64,000 bases of DNA from Helicobacter sp. MIT 99-5507. GTDB taxonomy: Bacteria > Campylobacterota > Campylobacteria > Campylobacterales > Helicobacteraceae. Under the pieces are notes generated by a model, which saw nothing but the letters and a program-made list of their open reading frames with translations, ran no database searches and had not been told where the DNA came from. This document shows positions 46,653 to 56,223 of this stretch, in pieces (position 1 is the stretch's first letter; each line of letters opens with the position of its first letter). Where the stretch lies: contig NZ_NXLO01000001.1 of assembly GCF_003364295.1 (NCBI RefSeq), positions 186,001 to 250,000 of the forward strand, read 5' to 3'. Both the position numbers and the translations under genes were made by a program.

Positions 46653-47769
46653 ATGGAAATTTTACGTGCAAAAACAAAAGAATTATTCAAAACAAAATTA
46701 AATCAAAAACAAGCTGCAAATTCTAAGCTAAATATAGAAGAATTGGAATCCAAAAAAACGATTTTAGATTCATATCCGCGTAGGATCGTCTTAGAAATGA
46801 CAAGTGCATGCAATATAAAATGTATATTTTGTGGTAGAGATGAAGCAGAGTTTAATCAAACTTATCTCAAATTAGAAGTATTAGACAAATTATCAAATGC
46901 GTTGCAGCATTGCGAGGAAGTAACGCTATTTGGTTGGGGCGAGCCTACAATAAATCCTAATTTTTCTAAATTTCTAGCAAAATTAGATGAAATAAATGTG
47001 CGAAAATATTTTGTTACAAATGGAACAAGACTAGATAAGTTTATAGATGATATTTTTAAATATCATGTAGATATTATTGCAATTAGCTTAGATGGCGCAG
47101 ATTCTAAAGTAAATGACAGCATTCGCGTTGGATCGAAATTTGATAAAATCATTGAAAATATAAGCAAAATCACTGCAAAAAAAGAGGAATTAAATCTTAC
47201 ATATCCATATCTAAATTTTGTATTTGTGGCAATGGAATCTAATATTAGAGAACTCCCAAAAATGATAAAACTTGCAAAAGATTTAAAAATGCAAGAAGTA
47301 AAAGTCGTATTTTTGACCGCTTTTAGCCCTGAAATGCTCAAAGAAAGTTTATATAATAAACAAGAATTAGTAAAAAGTGAATTTAGCAAAGCTATGGCTT
47401 TAGCAAAAGAATTAGATATTAAATTAAAACTTCCATATTTACAAGGCGAAGATATAGCAGGAGATAAATATCACAAAGATTGCTTTGTAGGATGGAGAGA
47501 TTTCTTTATAGGTAGTGATGATAGTATCCGCCCTTGTCAAAGCACGAGTTTGAAATTTGGGAATCTTAGTGATTATGATACTTTTGAGGATGCTTGGAAT
47601 TCAAAAGTTATGCAAGATTTTAGGGCAAATGTAAATGATAATGGGGGGGGGTATGCCTCTTTGTTGCAAATTATGCTATCAAAGCTCGCATGCAAATTGG
47701 AACAGAAAATCAAGCTTTATTCAAATTGGCACAGCATTTGCACCAGATTGGGAGAAAAAGAAAAACTAA
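46653..47769 (+). CDS. Radical SAM/SPASM-type protein, phase-variable C-terminus
   Basis: The N-terminal radical SAM domain has the cluster CNIKCIFC near residues 50-57 and FGWGEPTINPNF. CFVGWRDFFIGSDDSIRPCQS starts the SPASM-like auxiliary-cluster region. With G8 at 47643-47651 the protein ends at 47767-47769 (371 residues) and finishes GGGMPLCCKLCYQSSHANWN..., supplying the last cysteines. As assembled (G9) it is frame-shifted: it runs to 47867 (404 residues) with a basic tail in place of these cysteines, overlapping the next start codon. The full form resembles radical SAM proteins found in surface-polysaccharide loci. The substrate is unknown; activity in the G9 form is doubtful. Confidence 0.82.
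47643..47651 (+). repeat. G9 tract, phase switch in the radical SAM gene
   Basis: GATAAT-G9-TATGCC. G8 gives DNGGGMPLCCKLCYQS, matching the expected SPASM end. G9 gives DNGGGYASLLQIM and loses the cysteines. Confidence 0.9.
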
Positions 47770-47856
47770 AGAAGAATCTAAAAAGCCACTTCAATCTTTT
47801 AAAATTTTTAATCCAATATTTGCATATCAGCACAAAAATCCATTTAGGAGTGCTGC

Positions 47857-48936
47857 ATGCTAAATAATACAATCATAAAAGAAGATTTCAAATACATATT
47901 TAATAATTTAGAAAATAAAAATAAATTTCAAGATTCTACTATTTTAATTACTGGCTGTGCGGGATTTTTGGGATTTTATTTTTTAGGATTTTTAAGTAGC
48001 TATGCAAAAGAATTTGGTATAAAAAAGATTATTGGCTTAGATAATTTTATGATTCAAACTCCACAATGGATAGATGAACTACAAAAAACATATAGCAATT
48101 TAGTAGAAATACAAAAATTTAATATTATCACTGATGATATAGATAATATAAAATATGCAAAAGAAGCAAATTTCATCATTCATCTAGCAAGCATTGCATC
48201 ACCAACATTTTATAGAAAATATCCAATAGAAACGCTAGATGCAAATATTTGGGGGCTTAGGAATCTTTTTGAATTTTATAAAGATAAAAAAATAGATGGC
48301 TTTTTATTTTTTTCAAGCTCAGAAATATATGGCGATCCAGAATCTAGCCAGATTCCAACAAGTGAAGATTATAGAGGCAATGTATCTTGCATTGGTCCGC
48401 GAGCTTGTTATGATGAATCAAAACGATTTGGCGAGACTATGTGTTATTTATTTGCTCAAAAATATCACATGCCAATAGGCGTTTCTAGACCTTTTAACAA
48501 TTATGGTCCGGGTATGAATATCAATGATAAACGTGTCCCAGCAGATTTTGCAAAGGCAATAGTAGAAAATAGAGATATTGAAATTTTTAGTGATGGCACA
48601 CCAAAAAGAACATTTTGCTATATAAGTGATGCGATTTGTGGCTATCTAAAAATTTTACTTTATGGAAAATTTGATTTTTTTAATATTGGTATTGAAAAAA
48701 GAGAAATAAGTATAAAAGAATTAGCAGAGATTTATAAAGAAATTGGGATTAGATTATATAACTACAAAGGTGATATAAAACTCTCAATTTCTAGTGATAA
48801 AGACTATCTTACACATAATCCAAATAGAAGATGTCCAGATATCACAAAAGCAAGAGAATTGCTAAATTATAATCCAAATATTGATGTATCTAGTGGAGTT
48901 TTTAGATTCCTTAGTTTTTTAAAGGATTCTAAATGA
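47857..48936 (+). CDS. UDP-glucuronate decarboxylase-like SDR (Uxs type)
   Basis: Extended SDR of 359 residues. The NAD site is ITGCAGFLGFYFL, and HLASIASPTFYRKYP, SSSEIYGDPE, YRGNVSCIGPRACYDESKRFGETMCY (YxxxK) and RPFNNYGPGMNINDKRVPADF are close to the pattern of UDP-glucuronate decarboxylases (UDP-xylose synthases). Next to ugd it would complete UDP-glucose to UDP-glucuronate to UDP-pentose. A related NDP-sugar dehydratase or epimerase is the alternative. A GGAG lies eight bases before the ATG and the stop overlaps the ugd start (ATGA). Confidence 0.8.
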   Translation: MLNNTIIKEDFKYIFNNLENKNKFQDSTILITGCAGFLGFYFLGFLSSYAKEFGIKKIIGLDNFMIQTPQWIDELQKTYSNLVEIQKFNIITDDIDNIKYAKEANFIIHLASIASPTFYRKYPIETLDANIWGLRNLFEFYKDKKIDGFLFFSSSEIYGDPESSQIPTSEDYRGNVSCIGPRACYDESKRFGETMCYLFAQKYHMPIGVSRPFNNYGPGMNINDKRVPADFAKAIVENRDIEIFSDGTPKRTFCYISDAICGYLKILLYGKFDFFNIGIEKREISIKELAEIYKEIGIRLYNYKGDIKLSISSDKDYLTHNPNRRCPDITKARELLNYNPNIDVSSGVFRFLSFLKDSK

Positions 48937-50174
48937 AAATAGCAGTTTTTGGACTTGGCTTTGTTGGATTAACCACTGCTGTAGGATTTGCAAATAAGGG
49001 CTATGAAACTTTTGGATTTGAAATAGATAGATCTAAAATCACAACTATCAAAAATGGCAAAGCTCCATTTTTTGAAAATGGGCTAGATTCTGCATTACAA
49101 GCTGTAATCAATAATAATCTACATATCACAGATGACATAAAAGAAGCGCTAGATTGTGCTGATATTATATTTTATTGCATTGGAACACCTATGAGTGAAG
49201 ATGGGAGTGCTGATTTATCCTATCTTTTAGAAGCATTAAAAATGAGTGCAAAATATATAAAATTATGCAAAAAAGTGCCAATTTTTGTTATCAAATCTAC
49301 GATTCCACCAAGTAGCCTAAAAGAAATATTTTTACCATTTTTACAAAATTTAGGTTTAGTAGAAAATATAGATTTTATTTTGGCTAATAATCCAGAATTT
49401 TTAAGAGAAGGATTTGCTTATGATGATTTTATGAATCCAGATAGAATTGTGATTGGTGCAGATTTTGAGATAGATAAATTAAAAGATCTTTATTCAAAAT
49501 TTAATGCTCCAATATTTTTTGTAACACCAAATACAGCAGAATTTATCAAATATCTAAGCAACACAATGTTATCTATGATGATAAGCTATGCAAATGATAT
49601 GAGTGTGATAGCAAAATCTATTGGAAATATAGATACAAAAAAAGCATTTGAAATACTACATTTAGATAAAAGATTCTTTGGGAATCCTGCAAATATTACT
49701 AGCTATATTTATCCGGGTATGGGATTTGGTGGGTATTGTCTTCCAAAAGATACGCTAGCATTGTATAAAAAATCAAAAATGCAAGGTTATGAAAGCAAAT
49801 TGATAAAAGAAATATTAGATATTAATAATAAAATTATTGATTTTCATATCAATACTATTGATGAAAATCTAAATACAGATATTGGAATCTTAGGGCTTAG
49901 TTTTAAGCCAAATAGTGATGATGTTAGAGATTCTAAATCATATATTTTAATAAAAAAATTACTTGATAAAGGATACAAAAATATACATGCTTTTGATCCT
50001 ATATCAAATGATATTTTTCATAATACTTATGGATTAGATATCAAATATCATTCTAGTTTAGATTCTATAATACAATCTTGTAAAAGCTTGATTATATCTA
50101 CCGCATGGAGTGAGTTTAAGAACTTGGATTGCAAGATTGTAGATAAAAAAATATATAATTTTAGATATATATAA
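48933..50174 (+). CDS. UDP-glucose 6-dehydrogenase family protein
   Basis: 413 residues of the UDP-glucose/GDP-mannose dehydrogenase family. N-terminal NAD site MKIAVFGLGFVGLTTAVGF, substrate blocks STIPPSS and ANNPEFLREGFAYDDFMNPDRIV, catalytic cysteine in PGMGFGGYCLPKDTLAL and C-terminal LGLSFKPNSDDVRDS are all present. UDP-glucose to UDP-glucuronate is the most likely reaction because a Uxs-like enzyme precedes it with overlapping codons. Related substrates cannot be ruled out. It has no poly-G tract. Confidence 0.87.
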   Translation: MKIAVFGLGFVGLTTAVGFANKGYETFGFEIDRSKITTIKNGKAPFFENGLDSALQAVINNNLHITDDIKEALDCADIIFYCIGTPMSEDGSADLSYLLEALKMSAKYIKLCKKVPIFVIKSTIPPSSLKEIFLPFLQNLGLVENIDFILANNPEFLREGFAYDDFMNPDRIVIGADFEIDKLKDLYSKFNAPIFFVTPNTAEFIKYLSNTMLSMMISYANDMSVIAKSIGNIDTKKAFEILHLDKRFFGNPANITSYIYPGMGFGGYCLPKDTLALYKKSKMQGYESKLIKEILDINNKIIDFHINTIDENLNTDIGILGLSFKPNSDDVRDSKSYILIKKLLDKGYKNIHAFDPISNDIFHNTYGLDIKYHSSLDSIIQSCKSLIISTAWSEFKNLDCKIVDKKIYNFRYI

Positions 50175-50187
50175 AAAATAAGGAGAT

Positions 50188-51199
50188 TTGATGGGCTTGC
50201 TTACAATAGCTTTTCCAACATATAAAAGACCATTTAGAATAAAAGAGGCAGTAAATGATACGCTAAAAATGGACTGCAATGAGATTGAGGTAATAGTTTG
50301 TGATAATAATGAAGATTATCAAACAAGAGATTTGTTATCTGATATAAAAGATTCTAGATTTAAATATTATAGAAATAATAAAAATTTAGGCTTATGTGGC
50401 AATTTTAAGTCTTGTATAATGAATGCAACAGGGAAATTTGTGCTTATTATTAGTGATGAAGATAGAATAAATCCTAGTGCAATTTATGATATTTTAAATA
50501 TTATAAAAGAAAATATTAGGGGGGGGGCAGCAGCAAATTTCAGAAATTGTATCTGGAGTAGCCTATATAGAAGAACAAGATAGATATTATGTAGCTCCAC
50601 CAAAAAATAAAAATCAATTTCTACCTCCACTAAAAGCCAAAAAACACCCACTTTATAAACTCTTACGAAGCTATATTTCAGGATTTTTATTTAATACAAA
50701 AATAGCGCAAAATATTTATACAAACAAAATAAAAGAATTTGAAGATTCTGAAATTTATTTTTATTATCCATTTTGGATTGTAGGCTGGCTTGGGCTAGAT
50801 TCTGGTGGTTTATATACTTATAATTCTAAACCATTAATATTAAAAATGCAAAATGAACAATTTGGATATGTAGAAGATACAAAACAAGCAAATAAATTAT
50901 TTAGTTTTAAATCAGAATTGCAATGCCTAAGAGATAGAATCCATCTATCAAAAAATGATAAACCTCTCATTCAAAGCAGTCTTGATGCATATAATATATC
51001 TTATATAAAATATGTAATATTAAACAATGACAAAACTATTTCATGGACAGACGCATTCAAAGAAATCAAAAAAGCGCTAAAAGAAGGTAGAAAATATTAT
51101 CGTTTAAGCATAATTCATTTTTATTTTTTTGACTATATTAATAAAATAAAAGCAATTATTAAAAAAACAATTAAGTATAAGCCAAAATATAAAATATAA
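50188..51199 (+). CDS. GT2 glycosyltransferase, phase-variable, assembled OFF
   Basis: GT-A type family 2 transferase. The N-terminus LLTIAFPTYKRPFRIKEAVND, VCDNNEDYQT and the metal-binding LIISDEDRINPSA are typical. With G9 at 50519-50527 it stops at 50583 (131 residues, domain cut in half). With G8 it is open to 51199 (336 residues), reading IRGGQQQISEIVSG after the tract and ending in a basic, helical C-terminus. Donor and acceptor are unknown. It follows ugd by 13 bases. Confidence 0.85.
50519..50527 (+). repeat. G9 tract with CAGCAGCA flank, phase switch in GT2 gene
   Basis: ATTA-G9-CAGCAGCA. G8 puts the gene in frame as GGQQQ. The same tract with the same flanks occurs at 52028-52036 in an unrelated gene. 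Confidence 0.92.
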
Positions 51200-51213
51200 T
51201 TCCATTATCAAAT

Positions 51214-52486
51214 TTGCAAAAGGATTGGGTAATGGATTCTATAAAAATTCAAATAAGTGATAAAATAAAACAAGATTCTCTTGAATATAAAAGTATAAAA
51301 GATTCTAATAAACAACTAAATATTTATAATGTTGCAAAAATACTTTGCAGCGATGAAGATTCTAATAATGAATCATTAAAACAACTAAAAAAAGATTTTT
51401 TAGATATCAATAAAAGAATCTTTAAAATACCGCTAAATGAATTTAAGATTTATCACCAAGATGAAGCAAAGATTTGCTCATATGGTGGTTTGTTTGTAGA
51501 AGACAAAATAATAAAACAAAGCCTAAACTCTACTACAGCTAGCAAACATCAACAAAACACCTTTGATAAAATACAATATCATAGTAAAAATATTTTCAAT
51601 AAAGAAAATCTAAAATCATTGCTTAAAAATAAATATTTTAAATATTTAGGAAGAGAATCTAAAAAAAATAAAGCAATATTTCAAGATCCAAACAAAGCAA
51701 AAATATTATTTTTCTGCGAATATTGGTCTAATTTTTATCATTTTATTTTTGAGGCATATCCAAGGCTAGTAGAGCTTATTAAAGAATGCAAAAAGAAAAA
51801 TCTAGATTTTTATATCATAGCTCCACCAAAATATAGAAAACTCATGCAATATCATAAATGGTTTATTGATGAGATGTTTGAGAGCTTAAAAATTAGCAAA
51901 GATAAGGTTTTATATCTAGATCATCAAAACTATGATATTAAAAATATTTATTATTGTTCTAATCCACAATGCAATGGTAAATACACTCTTGAGAGCTTAA
52001 ATAAACTAAAAGCGTATTGTGCAATTAGGGGGGGGGCAGCAGCATAAAATAGATATTATAGATAGAATTTATATAAGCCGCAAAAAATCCCCACGAAGAT
52101 ACTTAAGCAACGAAAAAGAAATCATTGAAATTTTAGAGAAACAATTTAACTTCAAAGTGCTATATATGGAAGATTATAGCTTATGTAAAAAAATCAATAT
52201 TATGCAAAATGCAAAAGTGGTGATGAGTATAGAAGGCACAAGCCTAATAAATGGCTTATTTATGAATGCAAAAGATTCTAAGCTCATCGCACTTAGAAGT
52301 TTTGATATGACAGAGCATATATTTATCATATCTTCTATGTTTAAAAATATAGAATTTCTACCAATTGTATGTGATATAAAAAATAAAATTGGAGATTCTG
52401 CATTTTGGGTTGAAAGTGATTTATACCTAGATAAAGATTATCTAATCAAAAAATTAAAAGAATATGAAATAGAGCCAATAAATTAA
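51214..52486 (+). CDS. GT61 (DUF563) glycosyltransferase, copy 1, phase-variable, assembled OFF
   Basis: With G9 at 52028-52036 it stops at 52047 (277 residues). With G8 it is open to 52486 and gives 423 residues. The C-terminal half has the GT61 blocks RIYISRKKSPRRYLSNEKEI, LYMEDYSLCKKINIMQNAKVVMSIEGTSLINGLFM and WVESDLYLD. The N-terminal half has DSLEYKS and EAKICSYGGLFVEDKII, shared with the paralogue at 53318-54522, and FCEYWSNFYHFIFEAYPRL. GT61 members transfer pentoses or hexoses to glycans; the sugar is unknown here. A GTG at 52019 opens the C-terminal frame across G9, but has no clear ribosome site. Confidence 0.84.
52028..52036 (+). repeat. G9 tract with CAGCAGCA flank, phase switch in GT61 copy 1
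   Basis: ATTA-G9-CAGCAGCA. G8 continues as GGQQHKIDIIDRIYISRKK; G9 stops at 52047. It lies in the linker before the conserved GT61 block, where the two paralogues have no tract. Confidence 0.92.
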
Positions 52487-53321
52487 TTATATTTTTACCC
52501 AATGCTTTGGAATGAAGTGATTTGTATTATCGCCAATATTTCCAAGCCAATTTTTTGGTGTTATTATCAATTTTGCATATTTATTTAAATATGCTCCAAA
52601 ATAGCTAAATGATGAATTTGCTGTTATTAAATATTTACATTCTTTCATAAGGATTAAATCTTTATAGCTATTTTTTCCTCTATTAAAATCTATAATATCC
52701 ACCCCCCCTATTTTTACTTAATAATTTCATAAAATCATTTTTTACAAATTCTATATCATCACTAAAAATAAATATATGCATATTTTTATCATTAATAAAA
52801 TTTATTGCATTTTTATAATAATCCAAGCTTAAGCCAATTCCACCTTGAAAACTCAAAAAATCCCCTCTTCTTATATGGATACCTAGTGAGTTTGTTGATT
52901 TCATTTTATTGATTATTTCTAGATTATATAAATCTAGTTTTTCTCTAATTTCTAAAGTATTGATTAATTCATTTCTTATAAAATCAAAATATTTCAAATT
53001 CATAAAATACCCAATATACACTTCAAATGGCTTTTTATTGATATGCAAAAATTCATCTTCATTTGTATAGACCTTTGCTAATTTAGATTGAATTAGCAAT
53101 TTTTTATAAATCTTGAACATAATATTATTAGAATAAAACCAAATATTGTATGTTGGATTTATATTAAAAATCTTGCATAGCTCCTCACCATTATGCTGAT
53201 TTTTTCCAAAAGTTTGGTTTGTTATTATTGATACATCATTGTATTTTGATTTTAATCCTAAATAAAATGCATATTGAAATATTTGATTACCAAGTCCAGA
53301 AAACAAAACAACGCTTTTCAT
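52487..53321 (-). CDS. futC: Alpha-1,2-fucosyltransferase-type (GT11) gene, phase-variable, assembled OFF
   Basis: GT11 family. The start MKSVVLFSGLGNQIFQYAFYLGL, the donor-binding LGIHIRRGDFLS and the C-terminal YLITANSSFSYFGAYLN block are diagnostic for bacterial alpha-1,2-fucosyltransferases. As assembled, G7 at 52702-52708 (C on the plus strand) stops the protein at 52683 (212 residues). G6 or G9 restores the frame to 52487, giving about 277 residues, slightly shorter than the Helicobacter pylori enzyme. The start overlaps the stop of the GT61 copy 2 gene by four bases. GDP-fucose would be the donor and gmd is present, fcl not seen. Other 6-deoxyhexose donors are possible. Confidence 0.83.
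52702..52708 (-). repeat. G7 tract, phase switch in the fucosyltransferase gene
   Basis: AATA-G7-TGGATATT in the coding strand. G7 reads NRGGGYYRF and stops. G6 reads NRGVDIIDFNRGK and G9 NRGGVDIIDFNRGK, both continuing. G8 stops at once. Confidence 0.85.
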
Positions 53322-54522
53322 ATGATTTCATATTCTATAAGTTTAGATTCTAGATATTTTACATCAACTCTTAAATTGCTAAAAAACCAAGCTTCATTAT
53401 TATGATTTAATATTTCATCATCAACATCACACACAATACAATAAAAATTCAAATCAAACATAGAAGCACTAAATTGATTAAACTCTTGCATATCATAAGA
53501 TCGAAGACCAACTATATTAGAATCTTTTGGCATAAATATCATACTTGTTAGATTTGTCCCATCAACGCCAATAATATTTTTTGCTCTCATCATTATATTT
53601 ACTCTATCTTTAAAGCTTAAATCTTCCATATCAATTTCAATAAAACCATGATTTGATAAAAAATCTATAACCTCTTTTTCATTATTTACCTTTCTTCTAT
53701 TAGCTTTTTTTCTTGATATATAAATATTTTGATATTCCCATACAAAATCTTTATCATAAAAATATTGCTTTATTTTTTGTATTGATTCAAAACTTACAGA
53801 TTTATTGTATTTTATATGCGTTGGTAAATATACATTTTTAAGAGATATAAAAGCTGGTGATATAAGAATATTTGTATGATTTGTATAGATTCTATCTTTT
53901 TCTTTTATATCTAGTGTTTCAAATATTGGATTTATAAAAGATTTATACAAGGATTCTGTTAAAAATTCACGTTTTTTAGGTGGCACAACAACGATAAAAT
54001 CTCTATTTTGCTCTCTAAATATTTTAGTGATTAAATAAAGTCTTGGATATGCCTCTAAAATAAAATGTGTAAAGTTATCAAACCAAGGACAAAAAAATAT
54101 AATTTTTGGCGTGTTTGATCTTGATAATTTGTATGATTTTGTGAATCTATAAAAAAACTGCTTTATTAGCTTTTTTATTTGTTTTATAATACTCTTATCA
54201 TTTATAAAAGTATTATATGAATTTTGTAAATCTGTATTTAGCTGCCCACATTCAAAATGAGATAATGCTTCTTTGATGAGTTTGTCATCTACAAATACCC
54301 CCCCCCACAGCTAATTTTTGCTTCAGTGAAATGTAGTATTTTAAATTCTTCTAATTTAAATTTCATTTGTCTTTGTATGGAGATTCTCTCTCTTTTGTTT
54401 CCAAGCACATTTAATCCCACTAAATTTTGCATTTGAAAACTTCCAAATTTATTTTCATCTACCATACTCATAAATTCAATGGAACTATCTTTTATCTTAT
54501 TATTTATTGTTACTTCTAGCAT
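53318..54522 (-). CDS. GT61 (DUF563) glycosyltransferase, copy 2, phase-variable, assembled OFF
   Basis: With G9 at 54298-54306 the protein ends at 54289 (77 residues). G10 or G7 gives an open frame to 53318 and 401 residues. I read it through: CGGGVFVDDKLIKEALSHF, then FFCPWFDNFTHFILEAYPRL and the conserved IYISRKKANRRKVNNEKEV, IDMEDLSFKDRVNIMMRAKNIIGVDGTNLTSMIF. The tract sits at the position equal to CSYGGLFVEDK of copy 1, so here it has grown from native glycine codons. AAGAGAA precedes the start, which lies inside the 3' end of the DUF3298 gene. The transferred sugar is unknown. Confidence 0.84.
54298..54306 (-). repeat. G9 tract, phase switch in GT61 copy 2
   Basis: AGCTGT-G9-TATTTGTAG in the coding strand. 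G9 stops as SCGGGYL; G10 or G7 continues as GVFVDDKLIKE. Confidence 0.9.
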
Positions 54523-55549
54523 TGTTAATTCTCTTATTTATATAATCTTTAACTACTCCATCTTTTAGCCAGTCTTTTATTTCATCAAAACTAATTTTTG
54601 TAGTAATCATTCCAGATACATAAGGTGCTATTTGATAAATATCCCACATAAAAATAATTCCATCTGATCTTATAAAAAATGAACTTGGCAAAGTATCAAT
54701 AGGAAAAATAAATAAACGATCTTTTTGAGGCTCTAAATATGAAGATAAAAGTGCTAAAAATTCATCGTCATTATTTATATCAAATACTTCTTCAAATTTG
54801 CTTGGGAGTTTTTCTCCACTATTTATATCATATAACTGCATAGTTTCCATGCTATATCCATGTGCTCCGCCTGTATATTCATATATAAAAGTATCAATCT
54901 CTAAAATATCATCATCAATATAGGCTACACTATCATTGCTACTAAAATTTACATTAAAGTCTATCTCACCATAATCATTCATTTTATCTTGCAATGTAGA
55001 ATCTAGATTCTCTTCTAACTCTTCTATATTAAGGGCATTTGACATAGATTTATTTAATACATCTACATTTTTAAATGAACTATCTAAAATAATAGGTTTT
55101 GTAATCACATCTTCATAAGTAACTTCACTTCTATATTTATCATTTACATTGATTTTTTTAGATATGCTGGATTCTACAAAATATATTTTATTTAGCTTTG
55201 CATTAGAATCTTGAGTAAAACTAAAATCTACTCCATTATAACTTCCATTTATAAAAAGCATATCATTATTAAGCCCAAATTTTAAATCCTTAGAATCTAG
55301 CATGATATCAATATTTATATTATCTTGTTTTGGAAGTTTAATATTTGCAATATATTTTCTATCATAATTTTTTTTGATATGTAAATAAGCTTCTTGTTCT
55401 ACTCCATCATATTTTCCATACAATAGATAAAATGCCTCCATATCATTTTTAAGATTTAAAGATTCTCTAAAATTTGTGCTATCAAGCTTTTGTAATGATT
55501 CTGCAAATAGCGAAAATACTAAAGTAAAAATCAATAATATCTTTTTCAT
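54500..55549 (-). CDS. Exported DUF4163/DUF3298-type protein
   Basis: 349 residues with a signal peptide (MKKILLIFTLVFSLFAES). The C-terminal part has FIYEYTGGAHGYSMETMQLYD, the TGGAHG motif of the DUF3298 domain. It continues DEFLALLSSYLEP and ends with FIRSDGIIFMWDIYQIAPYVSG, as in RsiV/PdaC-related proteins. The role is unknown; some relatives bind lysozyme or act on cell wall. Nothing in it suggests glycan synthesis, so it may be a passenger in the locus. Confidence 0.75.
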   Translation of the reverse strand: MKKILLIFTLVFSLFAESLQKLDSTNFRESLNLKNDMEAFYLLYGKYDGVEQEAYLHIKKNYDRKYIANIKLPKQDNINIDIMLDSKDLKFGLNNDMLFINGSYNGVDFSFTQDSNAKLNKIYFVESSISKKINVNDKYRSEVTYEDVITKPIILDSSFKNVDVLNKSMSNALNIEELEENLDSTLQDKMNDYGEIDFNVNFSSNDSVAYIDDDILEIDTFIYEYTGGAHGYSMETMQLYDINSGEKLPSKFEEVFDINNDDEFLALLSSYLEPQKDRLFIFPIDTLPSSFFIRSDGIIFMWDIYQIAPYVSGMITTKISFDEIKDWLKDGVVKDYINKRINNARSNNK

Positions 55550-55558
55550 ACTAAACTC

Positions 55559-56113
55559 CTATTTTTTGCAATAATAAACAAATGCAGGCGGTATATTTTG
55601 CCATATTATATTTGATGTTTTTACATCACCAAAAGTATGAAACACTCTTTTTTTAAACCACTTTGCATGAGGTGTAGGTATGATATATGCAAAAGTAGTA
55701 AAATATCCTCCTGGCTTTAAAGCCTTATAAATACTTCTTAGTATAACGCTTTGCTCTTTTATTGATAATAAAGCCCAAGGAATCCCAGAGACTATAATAT
55801 CTGCATATTGCATATTTCTTTTTTTCATCATAGATTCTAGAAATTTTGCAGAACCTATTTCTATATCAAGTCCATGGAACTTTTTGTGAAGATTATTTGC
55901 TATTTTTGAGTTTATCTCAACAGCAAAAAAATTAGAATTTTGCTTTTTATTATTTATTATGTATCGCGTAAAAGCCCCAAGCCCTGGACCAATTTCTATG
56001 ATATTTTCTGCATTTTCAATTTCTATATTTTTTAGCATAGCACGACTTAATTGTTTGGAACTAGAACATACAGCACCCGTTGTTTTTGGGTTTTTAATAT
56101 AATGCAATAACAA
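55559..56113 (-). CDS. SAM-dependent methyltransferase, PmtA/KsgA-like
   Basis: A 184-residue class I methyltransferase. NPKTTGAVCSSSKQLSRAML and NIIEIGPGLGAFTRYIINNK are typical of a group that includes phospholipid N-methyltransferases and rRNA adenine dimethylase relatives; VSGIPWALL takes the place of the NPPY-type motif. The likely start is TTG at 56111-56113 with AAGG nine bases upstream. Substrate unknown. It reads divergently from the GT8 gene. Confidence 0.75.
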   Translation of the reverse strand: MLLHYIKNPKTTGAVCSSSKQLSRAMLKNIEIENAENIIEIGPGLGAFTRYIINNKKQNSNFFAVEINSKIANNLHKKFHGLDIEIGSAKFLESMMKKRNMQYADIIVSGIPWALLSIKEQSVILRSIYKALKPGGYFTTFAYIIPTPHAKWFKKRVFHTFGDVKTSNIIWQNIPPAFVYYCKK

Positions 56114-56144
56114 TAACTTTAACCTTATTAAAAAATAGTTGCGT

Positions 56145-56150
56145 ATTATA
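56145..56150 (-). promoter_or_regulatory. Extended -10 element before the methyltransferase gene
   Basis: TGATATAAT on the minus strand is a perfect TGN-TATAAT, 32 bases before the proposed TTG start at 56113. Confidence 0.55.
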
Positions 56151-56223
56151 TCAAATTAAGAGAGCTATAAATAAAATAAATGATATGTTAAAATACCAAG
56201 ATTTTTTAAAAATGAGAAGAAAA

